A stretch of 64,000 nt of DNA. Origin: Nemertoderma westbladi (taxonomy: Eukaryota; Xenacoelomorpha; Nemertodermatida; Nemertodermatidae). The position numbers were made by a program, and so were the translations under genes. This document shows, piece after piece, positions 47,351 to 58,554 of this stretch; position 1 is the first letter of the stretch; the number at the start of each line of letters is the position of its first letter. The stretch is taken from contig JAUCBJ010004624.1 in NCBI GenBank assembly GCA_032718475.1, forward strand, positions 1-64,000, in the 5' to 3' direction. Under the pieces are notes generated by a model. That model saw nothing but the letters and a program-made list of their open reading frames with translations. It did not search any database and had not been told where the DNA came from.

Positions 47351-48102
47351 TAGTAATGTCGTTTTCTGCGGAAGTGGGTAGTTGTGTTCATTAATTGGGT
47401 TGTTTACTTTATACCTACCAGTTTCAACCCGAAAAGGTAATGAGAAACAGTAATTAAGGGGGTTAAACTCTCCTTTGGTATAATAATTAATGTTCTTTGT
47501 TGTGGAATCTGTTAACTTTAATTAATATGGAGGTGTGTATAGAACATTTGACCCTGCTGTGGCTACCTTTGACCCAGTTGTTGTGGAAGCTTTGATCCAC
47601 TTTGTGGAAGATTTAGCGTACAGTAGTTGTGGATGATTCGCTTATACTCGACTCAAAGGGTTACTGCTTCCCCACAAAGCTACATTTTAGTTATCATGTA
47701 CGAAAATTACATGTGCGATACCAATACCTACCCACCATAATTCGGTTTTATTCGCATTTAAACTGATAGTCTGTTGGTAGGCCTGTAGCGGTTGTATGTA
47801 TATACTGTAGGAATATTTTGATTGTATGGAATAGGAGGCCTACCGGTAAATTTAATTGTTTATGAATGAAGTGGGATATAGTTGTCTGGAAATTGTTGTG
47901 CCATGGTGCTGCTAATTGGTGGGCCAGTGCTAATGCAAGTGCTAATAATGTCACATCATCATCAAATCTGGCTCTGAGAATCTGGAAGCTTTGACCCTGT
48001 GCAAACCTTTTACCACATACTTGCCCATCGTCCAGTCCATACTAGTATAGATATAAGTATTGCTCCTTCACGAACGCCCTGGATAATCTTATTTGAATTT
48101 TC

Positions 48103-48156
<54 letters not shown>

Positions 48157-48960
48157 GGTCATATTATACTACTGTATTGTATTATATCTGCTATTATAAG
48201 TGATTTATTATAAGTATAAGTGGTTTATTTTAGTGTGATAGAACAGCGCCCTCGAGTGTAACATTGTTTATATGTTATTTAAGTAATTAGCATTTTGTTG
48301 TTTGTATTTATAGTTAGGTGCACCGCCATGTATCTTTTCGTGTTACGGAGAATGGAGAATACTGAAATATTAATGGGGGTCATAAAACACTGACCTGACC
48401 AGGGTGGAAATAAAATAAAATGAAAATGAAAATAAATTCAATGGGTAGAAATAGCCGTAGTTTTGCTTTATTATCATACAAGTTTTCCTCAATTGTTAAC
48501 ATCGTTTATTGTTTTGGTTAGAAAAATGATTCTCAGTAACTTGCTGCTTTCCCCCAATTGGTAACAACATTGTTTGTTGTTTTTGTTTGAAAAATCCGTC
48601 TCTGTAACCTTCCAATTTCCCTTATTATTGTTTGGCAGTGTTGCTTGTCCTTGTCCTTTGAGACGTCTTTTCGAAACTTTTACTCTTTCGACATTTGACC
48701 TGAAATCGGCATCATGAATGAACAATGCAGTATGGAGGTATTTCCTCTCTAGAAACATTTAATGTTTTAACGGTAAAATATTATATATCCCATGCAGCAA
48801 TGCTGATGACTTCCAGTTAAGGAGGCCCTGACTCCCCCCTCAATCCCTAGATTTGGCAGCACTTTTTGGGCACAGTGACTTAAATACTGTAGCCTACCAG
48901 CCTAGCCAAACCATGGTTTTCATCCTTGACTTGTCGATAAATAGGAACCAAGGCAACTTG
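47351..48960. other. Intergenic with poly-T tract and repeat-family units
   Basis: No supported gene. A 49-base T run at 48104-48152 could be the inverted poly(A) tail of a retroposon or a slippage tract. Two GTTTTGGTTAGAAAA-family units lie at about 48503-48625. Confidence 0.5.
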
Positions 48961-49025
48961 GGAAACAGAGTGGAAGGGCTTACTATGGAAGGTCAGCACC
49001 CATGGTGGTGAACAGGCATTCCTTG
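48961..49025 (-). repeat. Single unit of the 63-bp repeat of 1-126
   Basis: Reverse complement carries GGAATGCCTGTTCACCACCA, CTTCCA and CCCTTCCACTCTGTTTCC in the same order as the unit at 64-126. Confidence 0.75.
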
Positions 49026-49899
49026 GCTTAACGAGCCTAAAAGATTCTCCCATTCAATGCTGATAATTATTGATAATTACTGTATATATAGTTTCAATAA
49101 GGTTTGTATTCTCCTTTGCCAAATTTTATATCACTGTGTTATGTATATATATATCGCTATGTTAGTTGAGTATAAGGTTGTTGTTAGCAGCAACGGTAAT
49201 AACATTTCAGGTCTACTACAATGTGTTAATGTGTCCTTACTTAATTAAGTAAGGAGTTTAATTAGAAATATGTAGGCGTCGGCCTACAGTCTGAATAGTA
49301 ATTCGTGTGATTGTAATTCGGAATTACAGTAGTTGACTCTGAAATTTAGTACCCGTTATTCCTAAATCAGAAGAGGCTTCAGAATTCATGTCTTCTACAT
49401 TTACATACGAATTTAATGCAGTAATGTAATTTTGAATCAATAATTGGCATATTGCGAATTTAACTGTAAATTATACAATATATTCTCCTTACCAAACTAT
49501 ACAATACTGTAGGCACATACAATACTACAGTACATGTATTTTGATTTCAAACATTATTAAAAACACGCAAACAGGTGAGTCATTTTAGGCACTGATCATT
49601 TCAATGTTGCTTTCAATTTCATTTTCTGATGATATTTACCATGATGAATATGATTATGGCAAACCATTCAATGGAGTGAATTATTAGAATCCAATAATTT
49701 ATTGGTGAATTGGAGTTTCAAACTTACTTGGAGGATCACGATCACTGTATGGTGAACCGGTATTAATTGACTAAATGAGTGTAAACGATTATCCAATTAA
49801 AAGCATTTAATTTCTTAATTTAAAATATTTTTATATATAATTTATTTATATCTAGAAAATTTATCAGAGGCCTAAATTAAAGACTTGTGTTGATACCCA
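49026..49899. other. Spacer upstream of the NHL-protein gene
   Basis: AT-rich, no gene recognised. A TATATATATAT run is at 49143-49154. Any promoter of the gene at 49900 would lie here; none is distinct. Confidence 0.4.
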
Positions 49900-50910
49900 A
49901 TGCCTGATACACCGCGTCCTAGGCTGCGACCAAGACGAAGGATTGTCCGAAATACTGATGACCCCGGAACAACTTCATCAGATGCAGCAACAACCATGTC
50001 TAACTTCACACCCGAACTTCCAGAAGAAATAACCTTTGAACATCTTCCTGTAACCACACCGTCAGAAAGTCATACTACTGAAGAGTCAACAGGTGGAACA
50101 GCTGCAGCAGAGGAAGCCTCAGAATCAAACGATTCAGCTTATGGAGAGTCAGAACCTGAATCACTAATAAAAGAATCGAATACTCGTTTGGAAAAAAATT
50201 ACAACTTTAGGAAAACCGAAATTATCGAAGGCGAATACAAAACTTCATCGCATGGCGAGAAAACCTATAAGATCGTTACAGCAAAGCTGATTACGCGGAT
50301 TGGTGTATTCGGGTCCGATTGCGGGGAATTTAATTCACCAAAAGGTGTTTTTTTAGATAAAAGAGGTGGGAGATTTTATGTTGCAGATACATCAAATTCT
50401 AGAATTCAGATTTTTGATGAAACTGGAGCATTTGTTGATCAATTTAGTGACATAACTGATGTCAATGATGTTGTGGTTACATCAACAGTAAATGGAACTA
50501 CCATCATTTATGCGCTGACTCCGACAAAACTTTACAAAATTTACACAGATGGTTCAAAATATCAGATACATATGAAGAAAAAACTATTGAATGCGGTTCA
50601 ATTGGGGTTGCTGGGGAAATACAATAATACGTTCTTGATAATTGATAGCGAAAGAAGATGCGGGGTATCTGTTAGTGAGAGTGGAGGTGAGATGGGAAAC
50701 ATTTGGATAGAACCTACACGAACAATGCCTTGGGCATACCGTAAACGGAAGAACGAATGGCGAGACCCAAAACGCAACCCATTTATCCAAACACCTCTGG
50801 CATTAGCTGCACCTAACACTAAACATGGTGAGGAAATTAGTCCAGATGATAGCATTACTATACTCAGCAAGATGCTAGGAGTTACAAATCCCCGTTCTTT
50901 CTTCTATAAG
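49900..50910 (+). CDS. NHL-type beta-propeller protein, first coding exon
   Basis: Encodes 337 residues. An in-frame TGA 12 bases upstream (…TGT TGA TAC CCA ATG) supports this start. Residues 1-100 are disordered: basic PRPRLRPRRR, then S/T/E-rich. A NHL-repeat follows at about 130-175, with IGVFGSDCGEFNSPKGVFLD and FYVADTSNSRIQIFD, the classic G-x-F-x-x-P-x-G-V and V-x-D-x-x-N-x-R-I-Q pattern. Weaker blades follow (VVTSTVNGTTIIYALTPTKLYKIY, NTFLIIDSERRCGV). The exon ends in codon-aligned AAG|GTTTGC (phase 0); the intron is 675 bases. NHL propellers bind protein or RNA; the ligand here cannot be predicted and I do not recognise an ortholog. Confidence 0.75.
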
Positions 50911-51585
50911 GTTTGCTAAATTCATAGATACAATAATTAATTATTTAGTTACTTTTTATTTGCATATGTAAGGGACTGTATGTATTGACATTCAATATGC
51001 ACATTAAATGTTGCAATGTTCAATTACTAGGCAAAAACTTACATGATTACATTTACCAAACACTCAAAGAACATTTAAAATTATTCGTACTGTGATAATA
51101 ATTGCTGTAACTGCAATCAAACCACAATTGAGAACTTAATTAATAACCTTGATTATTTAATCAATGCACTAATAATTTATATCTGGTATTTATTGACAGT
51201 CATTGGAATCTGAAAATTGCAAGTTCAAGTTAAATTAGAAAATTAATATTTTGGCTTGTAGCTTGAAAATGGAAGTTTAATGTATACTGTAATCGAATAT
51301 AATGGAAGTATACAATATACTCTGTAAAATCAATGACCGAATTTGTTCGAAACCTGTTGAAGCTGTCCTGGAATCATCAATGTTAAAAAAAATTATATAT
51401 TTTATTTATTTTTCTTATTTATTTATTATTTTTATTATATATTTATTGTCTATGATTCCTTTCCACAATCAATTTAACAGGTATTTCGGCCTCGTCGATG
51501 GACATACAGTAACTATATAACTGCATTATATGTTCAGTGTTTTGATATTTTGTAATGTTTTCGTTTTCATTCTTTTATTTTTCAG

Positions 51586-52257
51586 GTTTTCTACTCAGAG
51601 ACTGTGTGTCGCAGGGAGAATCTAATTTTATTGAAAAGAAAAACTCATATTGACTCGAAGATCTCTCGTCGTCGGCGACTCGGCAAATATTTTCCTCTAA
51701 CAGATCTTGGCAACCCTTCAGCTATAACAATGGATGAAGAAGGGAATCTATTTATAGCCGGTTCTAAAACATCAGCCATGGGCTCTTCGTACACAACAAT
51801 TAGCGTATTCAACGAAGTTTACCTGGGGGTTGTCGCCTCTTGCCTTGGTGAGGTCGGTGGTATGTCAGCTTCAATGAATACTCTGGTCGTCACAGACACG
51901 GAATTTAATCGGGTATTTATTTACCAATATTCTTTCAGCGAGAGGCAGTTAATTTCGGATGAAAAGTATAGAAGTAATGAAGAAGATAGCTGGTGTAGTG
52001 AGGGGGATGATGATACTGAACGTGATAATAGAGTTGAAATAATTGAGAATGTGGATACCAATGATAGAGATGTTGACATTGATGTTGAGAGGACAGAAGA
52101 GTTGGAACTCACGAATATCAATGGCCTTGTCTCCCTGAGATCAATGGAAATGGCTGATGATGACTCCATGGAAGATGTTGAGAGCGGAGATTCTGACTTG
52201 AGTGAGGAATTGTACATCTTCAAGTTATTTGAAGATGATGACAATACAGTAACTTGA
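51586..52257 (+). CDS. NHL-type beta-propeller protein, second coding exon
   Basis: Begins after TTTTATTTTTCAG and continues the frame as VFYSETVCRREN; with exon 1 the protein has 560 residues. It opens with a basic patch (SRRRRLGKYF), then two further propeller-like strands: NPSAITMDEEGNLFIAGSKT and GGMSASMNTLVVTDTEFNRV (D-x-x-x-N-R-V). The C-terminal ~100 residues are strongly acidic (EEDSW, EGDDDTERD, MADDDSMEDVESGDSD) and end in DNTVT. No RING, B-box or membrane segment is seen, so this is not an ordinary TRIM protein. Confidence 0.7.
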   Translation, partial: VFYSETVCRRENLILLKRKTHIDSKISRRRRLGKYFPLTDLGNPSAITMDEEGNLFIAGSKTSAMGSSYTTISVFNEVYLGVVASCLGEVGGMSASMNTLVVTDTEFNRVFIYQYSFSERQLISDEKYRSNEEDSWCSEGDDDTERDNRVEIIENVDTNDRDVDIDVERTEELELTNINGLVSLRSMEMADDDSMEDVESGDSDLSEELYIFKLFEDDDNTVT

Positions 52258-52458
52258 TGACCATCTACCACAACATAGAAAAAGACATAAAACCACTGTA
52301 CTGTTCATCTGTCCTGACATTTACTCATCTCTTATATATTTGTTTATTAAACAATTACATCTCCATCTCCAATTAAGTACTAAACTGTACTAAATATAAT
52401 GTATTGGAATAATTATAACAATGCATTAAAACTAAACATGTTTTGAAGTTTGGATTAT

Positions 52459-52464
52459 AATAAA
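52459..52464 (+). promoter_or_regulatory. Candidate poly(A) signal of the NHL-protein gene
   Basis: AATAAA about 200 bases after the stop and 58 bases before the mariner-like insertion. Confidence 0.4.
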
Positions 52465-53539
52465 TCTAGAACACTGCAATGTCTGACTTAACACTACAAC
52501 TAAATTCATATGTACGTTGTACAGGGTGTCCCATAAAATTTGTTACTACTTTGAATTTATATAACTCCCACGTATGTTGGATAAAATATAAGTTTTTTGT
52601 ATCAATTTAAAGCCAATATTCTAACTTAGATTTTGGTCTGTGTTTGGAATCTCAACGTTGTCATGGAAACAAAATACAGCCAATTGAATTCAAAAGCCAG
52701 ATTTTATACATTCGTAGGTGTAAGTTCTTTGTGGCTTTTGCGGGTATTTATTTTAAGAGAAAGTTAGTGTGGCTACGGATATAAGACTAGCTACCATTTT
52801 GGTTCACTCTTGTGTTTTAAGTTGGAACATGGAATACTAAATATACACGGAACCGCATTAGTGTTATTTTTTCGGCCCCGAAATTTTTTTCAATAAAATG
52901 GTAGTATATGCCATAGAAACCTCAGAAAAAAAATTTAAGCAAATTTGACCGGAGCGTTTCCATGGAAACCGGGCAAACATAAAATTTCTAGGTTTTGCCA
53001 TGAATTAGTTATTTTTTGCATCTACTACCCTATTTATTTTTATCCTATTTATTTTTATTTCTAGCACAGGTAACTATAGCAACGAGGTAAAATCTATTAA
53101 TATATATATATATTAAATATATTTAAATAAACACTGCTGTGGAAGCTAATTTTGACACTTTTATTAGTTTTATATATTACCCCCCCCCCCCCCCCCCCCC
53201 CTAATGATACAATTTAATATCAATTCAATTTATAATTAAATATAATATTGTGGTGTACTGTAGTGTGATTGTGGCACTACATGTGTCGAAAACAGTAATT
53301 TATTCTATCCTACTTTATATAATGTAATATATACAGTATGTATAGGGAGGCTATGTAATTGATTCTTTATGCAGTATAATAATAATAAACCATTAATAGA
53401 AACGGCGTTTCGGCCGGCTTTAGGCCTCTTCAGCAGTACTGCCAAGTACTGGACACCCCATTCCCTAAGATGTATAGCTGTCACTAGTAGTGGTGATTGT
53501 CAAGATACGAGTGGCGATTCTCCTATTATTCTGATTGCT

Positions 53540-53775
53540 GGCAGAGTCTCCAGGTGGCAGTGGTTGTAGAATCATCAGCCAGGGTGGCAGTGGTAGTAAA
53601 GATGACAGCCAGGGTGGCAGTGGTAGTAAAGATGACAGCCAGGGTGGCAACGTGGCAGTGGTAGTAGAAACAACAGCCATGATGGCAACGTGGTAGGTAG
53701 TGGAAACAACAGCCAGGGTGGCAATGGATGTAGAGTCAACAGCCAGGGTGGCAGTGGTAGTAGAAATGGTTTGGT
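53540..53775. repeat. ~30-bp minisatellite within the P-like element
   Basis: Irregular tandem copies of AGGGTGGCAGTGGTAGTA plus GACAGCC or AACAGCC; two neighbouring units (53580-53640) are almost identical. Confidence 0.8.
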
Positions 53776-53783
53776 TTGAATTT

Positions 53784-55539
53784 CTAACTGTGTTCAGAGC
53801 AGACAACTTCAGTGGTATCTATTTGGTTTACTAGTAGTCTATGTAATGTTGGACTCGCTTTGTTCTTGTTGTTTACCAAGGGATATGATTTTTTCAATAT
53901 GTGAAATATATTGCAGCAAAGATGCACAAATCCATCACTCGGAAAACACAATCCCCCTCTGTCACGAAACGAAATGTAGCGAATATTCGTGGAACTTGAT
54001 TGGGATTTATCTTTTAGATCGCATCTGGTACATGAACACAACGCACCTGAATTAGGAATTGACTGAACTGCCCATCCAGCCACGTCTGAAATAATCAATA
54101 GAGATTCGTCGTCGAATATATCAAAATCATCATCTGCTGATAGTTTCGTAATTATTGGTCGTATATCTTCACTATTAGTTTTATCAAGGCAGTCAATGAC
54201 ATCTTGGTTGGATTGTAGAGCTGCATTGATTTGAATTATCTTGTTTGAGTTAGTGGCTTCCCGCAGACTTACAAGGAAGCGACCTCCCGACATCTGGCGA
54301 TATTTGCTGAAATGTAACTCAATTTCATCGTCTCCAAGGACTGCCAGGTTAAATAATTGGTATTCGAGTTTGTTGAAGACCAAATCTAGGACCTTTATTG
54401 AGTTAGCAATCCTGCTTTATTTGAAGACTTCCACCTTGTCAGCCAGTCAAGGAAGGTTTGAAGGAAACTTTGCCGCTCACTGTCATAACGACTGAGTGTT
54501 CTTGTGTAAGGATTAGACGTATTATGTTTACAGTTCATAAACTCCCAGAAGAATCTAATAACACGGAAGTAATCAGCTGTGTCATTATGGAAGTTCTCTG
54601 TGCCACCACCCAAATACCATCTGAGGGCATCGATAGTACTATCATGGTACAGGTTGAGCATAAGATGGGTGTTTTGCTTGCGCTTTCCAACGTTGATTGT
54701 TGCATATGTCAGCTTGTCGGCTTTTCGCAGATTGACTGAAGGATCACAATTAATTCTCTCTGTATCCATCTGATACACCATACGAACATCAGACATCGAC
54801 ACTTTAGCATTTGCTCCTATTTGAAATACGTCATTCATATAACTCCACTTAAATTCAGGAGGATAAAATATGCCGGTGTTAAATAAGTTATTTCGTGTAT
54901 TCTTCATGAGGTGATTATAATCAAACAACGGAATTATATCACAAAGCTCTGGTTCATATATAATCTTTGAGTAAGCATTGACATGAACTGAAAGGCCATC
55001 AGTAACAGACACTCGTGGCTGAAACTCGGCCTCTTTTAAATGTTTCACAACTTCCTTGAATTCTTTTATCAACATGTCTCCAGTTAATGTCTCGTAACAT
55101 GGCACTGACTTGACAATTATTCCATTTCCCCCACTTAGAGCTCTTACCATAATATCCAGCAGGGTCTTTGGTGATTCAATAATACCTCCTGCACTAAATA
55201 TTGATTCTCTCTGTAAGTAAATTTCATCCGCGTATACAGTATTACAACATTATGATCCATACCAATGCTCCTTAGAAGTGTATAAACTTTTACATCACCT
55301 CTTGTCAATTTTTCAAAGAATGAAATGCTGGGTAGGTTTGGCACCAGCTTCAAGAGCTCTTTATATCCATTCCTGCTCTTATAACGTAGAATAAGACACT
55401 TTCTAATGATATTCTTGGGGTATATTCCTATCTTTTTATAATTGCGGTACTCGTCTAGAAATTCCATGAAATCTGAGTCAAAATTAGGCAATGAATGAAA
55501 CTTGACCTCATTCATTAGCCTAAACAAAACGCTTTTCTT
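53784..55539 (-). pseudogene. P-element-type transposase core (frameshifted)
   Basis: Three minus-strand frames give one transposase of the P/THAP9 family, a DDE/DDD-type RNase H-fold nuclease. Frame 55144-55539 covers the region before the catalytic core (LILRYKSRNGYKELLKLVPN). Frame 54395-55150 carries FDYNHLMKNTRNNLF, like the family's H-x-x-K-x-x-R-N segment. Frame 53784-54383 carries KYRQMSGGRFLVSLRE and a Cys-containing end (CSCTRC), typical of the C-terminus. A frameshift at about 55230 falls in the ADEIYLQ region holding the first catalytic Asp; a second lies near 54395. The exon starts after GTTCAG at 55540. The element is therefore inactive as it stands. Confidence 0.8.
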
Positions 55540-55589
55540 CTGAACTTTATTATACCCACTTTTGTTACGTGGTAAATAGCTAAAAAAAT

Positions 55590-56235
55590 TTTTTTTAAAA
55601 TTTGGTATTAAATTTAGTGTTATAAATGTTATAGTTTCAGGTAGCTAGCAATTTTTAAGATAGCTAGATAAATTAAAATTTTTAATTTTTCGATTTGTAT
55701 TATTGGAAAGTGTTATAGAACATAAGTAGATATGTTGTTTTTATGGTAGCAAGTGTTTTTTTTACGAGCTAGTATCTTTTGAGACTATAAAAATGTTGAA
55801 ATATTTGGCAATAAATTGTTAAAAGTTGAAATCTGATTTTTTTTTAAATTACTAGCTAATTTAAAATTAAAAAATTACTAGCTATATGTTCTAGGTCATT
55901 TTATTTTTTATTTTATTCTAGAATAGTTAAATAACTTTTATATGGTGTTCTATAACTAATATTGAAGCCATAGTAACAATGATTAAGGATCATACACATA
56001 CGCATGTGGCATACGGATAGCCGTTTTTTTTAACTAGCTAGTATTTTTTGAAATTATAAAAAAATGTGAAAAAATTGATTCTAGAATGTTTTCCAATATT
56101 AAAAAAACACTAAATAAAATATATTTTTTTTTAATTTTCAAAAATACTAGCTAGTAAAAAAAATACTACTAGATGTCAGAAAAAAATGTCTACTAAGGTT
56201 CTAGAACAATCACCAATGTTCTAGAAATTATAAAA
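55590..56235. repeat. Two AT-rich CTAGCTAG foldback copies in the P-element intron
   Basis: Copies at about 55690-55900 and 56020-56235 share ACTAGCTAGTATTTTTTGAAATTATAAAA-type text (core ACTAGCTAGTATTTTTTGAA) and GGTTCTAGAACA with the arms at 3950-4019/5675-5835. Confidence 0.6.
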
Positions 56236-56370
56236 TGCAATAAAACCAAATAAAAAGACATACAAATTTTATTAATTTGCTGTACCATGGCTACACACAT
56301 ACTATAGTAGTACCAAATAGATAACATGTCGTAGAACATTTCATGCATGATATAATAATAAAATCCTTAC

Positions 56371-56485
56371 CTGGCGTATTCAGCCCCTGACGAATCGCTT
56401 GTTTCCATTCATTGCAAACAGCAACATCAATAGGAAACCGGTGCAAATGGTATTTTGACTTGCATACCAAACAAGTACGTGGCAT
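56371..56485 (-). CDS. THAP-type zinc finger exon of the P-like transposase
   Basis: Reads MPRTCLVCKSKYHLHRFPID and on to an E-W-K-Q-A-I helix, the first half of a C2CH THAP finger: C-x2-C and the HRFP and W landmarks are present. THAP fingers direct transposase to its DNA ends. The exon ends in CCAG followed by the consensus donor GTAAGG (56365-56370). The second half of the finger (C-x2-H, AVPTIF box) was not found in the AT-rich repeat-filled 55540-56364 and may be lost. Confidence 0.75.
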
Positions 56486-56946
56486 GATGTAGATAGTTCA
56501 CTATGTGTAGCCAGTGTAGTAATGAAGACCCTACTGTGTAGAGACTAAAGGTTACCGCGATGTAGGCCTACTGGTTAATAGTAATCGAAAAATCATCGGT
56601 TAAAATATTGTTTTAAAAGCTGTAGCTAGTTGTGGTAATAATAATATTGTTGACAAACCAACGCATCAATATTACAACAGCGCAGTTCAAGAATAATGGC
56701 ACTACTACTTGTTGCCATAGAAATATATCGCAAATAAGCTTAAATCGCCCCCAACACTGCATTTATTGTTGGCAAATTTGAAAACTTTGACGGATTATAT
56801 CTCGAGAACGCTCCGGTCGAATTTGCTTAAATTTTTTTTCTGGGGTTTCTATGGCATATACTACCACTTTATTGAAAAAAATATCGGGGCCGAAAAAATA
56901 ACACTAATGCGGTTCCGTGTATATTTAGTATTCCATGGTTGGAACC

Positions 56947-57120
56947 ATGTTCTCTGGTGAAGATAAAGTTTTTATTGTAAAAACGTATTTTGAAACTCAG
57001 TCGCCCAAACTGACAGCTAGTGCATTTGGACACAAATTTCCAAATCAGCGTCTTCCTAAAAACGCTGAAACTTTAAGATTCGTGAAAAAACTTTCATCCG
57101 AATTCGGTTTCACCAGAAAA
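56947..57120 (+). pseudogene. Mariner-like transposase N-terminus (DUF4817-type HTH)
   Basis: Reads from ATG at 56947: MFSGEDKVFIVKTYFETQSP, then KFPNQR and a F-V-K-K-L segment. This is the conserved helix-turn-helix start (F-T-x-E-E-x-V-x-I-V-K-x-Y-Y-E-T-x-S). Reading stops at LINE copy 3, which entered after codon FTRK. The P-like element inserted just upstream of this ATG, so the leader is separated by 4.1 kb. Confidence 0.75.
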
Positions 57121-58541
57121 CTACTACTACTAGGATCGGCATGCTGCATTGCAGCTGCATTTTTAGGAATGCTGTGCCGGCTTGTCAACAAAATTGCACC
57201 GCCACAACTCCCTATCACCCATGACATTTGCTAGATCATCCGCATCTTTAAGGCCTGTGTCCTTTAAGATGCGTCTCAAGAAAGTCATGGGCTGTCCACC
57301 ATGCTTATTCACTCCATGAGGCTGCCAAAGTACAAGATTATGCACTGGCTGGTCCTCACGGCGAAAGCAATGTCCTGCAAAGCGGAGGCGATTTTGTTCT
57401 AGTGTCAAGCTTGGGGGAACCAATGAGACACCTCCAATGTTATATAGTGTCTGGTTGGAGATGTGTGCATTGTACTTGACACAATGAACCCGGCGTAGCA
57501 TTCTTGTGAATGTGCCATCCAGAGATTTGGTGTCCTCAGCAGTTAGAGCCCAGCATGGACTCCCGTAGAGTAGTACTGGAACTACTGCTGCTCTAAATAA
57601 TCGGACCCTAAGTTTCCGATTAATTCTCGGTGACTTCCAAATCCTGGAAAGCCTATTCAAGGCTGCCCATGCCTTTCCCTTACGTATTCGAAGGTCCTCA
57701 CCTGACTTCCGCATCCATGATCCCAGGTAACAGAAGTCGTCCACATGCTCAAGCATACCATCCTTTGAGCTTATGCTCATCCGATCAGAGACTTGCTGAG
57801 GACTTTCAAAGTTAACTGTCATAATTTTGGTCTTTCTGGAGTTAATAAAAAGACCAACACTAGAAGCAGCATGTTCTAATGAGCCGAGGAGCCGTTGGGC
57901 TCCCTCTAATGATTCTGAGAGTACTCCTAAGTCATCAGCCAAGTCTAGATCAGTTAGGTACTTGGCAGGATTTCCTCGACTTCTGGAGCCAGTAGGTGGA
58001 GTTATCATCACCCCATCATCATTATGATGATCTAAGGACATGCGTAGAACATAGTCATTAGTCAACCACAATAATGAACAAGAATGGTGCAAGTGTGTCT
58101 CCTTGGAGGACGCCCCATAACACTTCAAATGGTTCTGTGTCACCGTCAACAGTAGACACAAATGTTGTCGAACCATCGTATACTGATCTGATTGCTGCAA
58201 TAATTTCATCAGGAATCCCATATAATGAAAGTATGCTGAACATACGTGAGCGAGAGACTGAAACAAAGGCCTTGAAGAAGTCAACAAAGATAACAGCCAG
58301 ATGCCTGTCTTTCTTTATTGATAATTCTTCAATTATCCTTCTAAGTGCCAAAATGGGCTCGATGGTCCCACGACCGTTACGGAACCCATTCTGATTTCCA
58401 CGGAGCAGTCTCTCAATGGGATCCCTGATGCGATTTAATAGGATCCTATTGTATAGCTTTGCAGCAATCGAGATCAATGAGATTCCCCGAAAAGAACCAT
58501 AGAGTGTGAGGTTGCCCTTCTTGGGAACTGGCACCAACTTT
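57121..58541 (-). mobile_element. LINE copy 3, 5'-truncated, with 13-bp target-site duplication
   Basis: Starts (3' end on the minus strand) with CTACTACTACTAGG and ends at GGGAACTGGCACCAACTT. Exact duplication TTTCACCAGAAAA flanks it at 57108-57120 and 58542-58554, diagnostic of target-primed reverse transcription. It is truncated in the reverse-transcriptase fingers at the same family position where copy 1 still continues upstream. Confidence 0.92.
57163..58537 (-). pseudogene. LINE copy 3 reverse transcriptase (two frames)
   Basis: The frame 58058-58537 has the fingers and palm (AVIFVDFFKAF, GVLQGDTLAPFLF). A 7-bp duplication near 58057-58064 (ATAGTCATTAGTCAACC against ATAGTCAACC in copies 1 and 2) shifts reading to 57163-58057. 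That frame covers the catalytic region (LDLADDLGVLSES; Phe changed to Leu) and the conserved C-terminal part to VDKPAQHS. This is the least decayed of the copies apart from the shift and truncation. Confidence 0.85.
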
Positions 58542-58554
58542 TTTCACCAGAAAA

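Larger units (their letters stand above)
52828..56937 (-). mobile_element. P-element-like transposon (THAP/P superfamily), 4.1 kb
   Basis: Inverted repeats of about 131 bp (52828-52958 and 56807-56937) begin CATGGAATACTAAATATACA; the Drosophila P element also begins CATGATGAAA. The flanks GTTGGAA (52821-52827) and GTTGGAA (56938-56944) are a 7-bp direct duplication, or an 8-bp GTTGGAAC with one base shared or lost on the left (P elements make 8 bp). The minus strand encodes a THAP finger exon and a P-type transposase. The interior also has a poly-C run (53180-53200), a minisatellite (53540-53775) and AT-rich foldback copies (55590-56235). Confidence 0.85.

Noticed and set aside
47015-47353. 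112-residue Tyr/Ile/Val-rich frame
   Set aside because: By-product of the 16-bp minisatellite.
48104-48152. Poly-T as a retroposon tail
   Set aside because: No target-site duplication or SINE/LINE body was found next to it, so it is only noted as a homopolymer.
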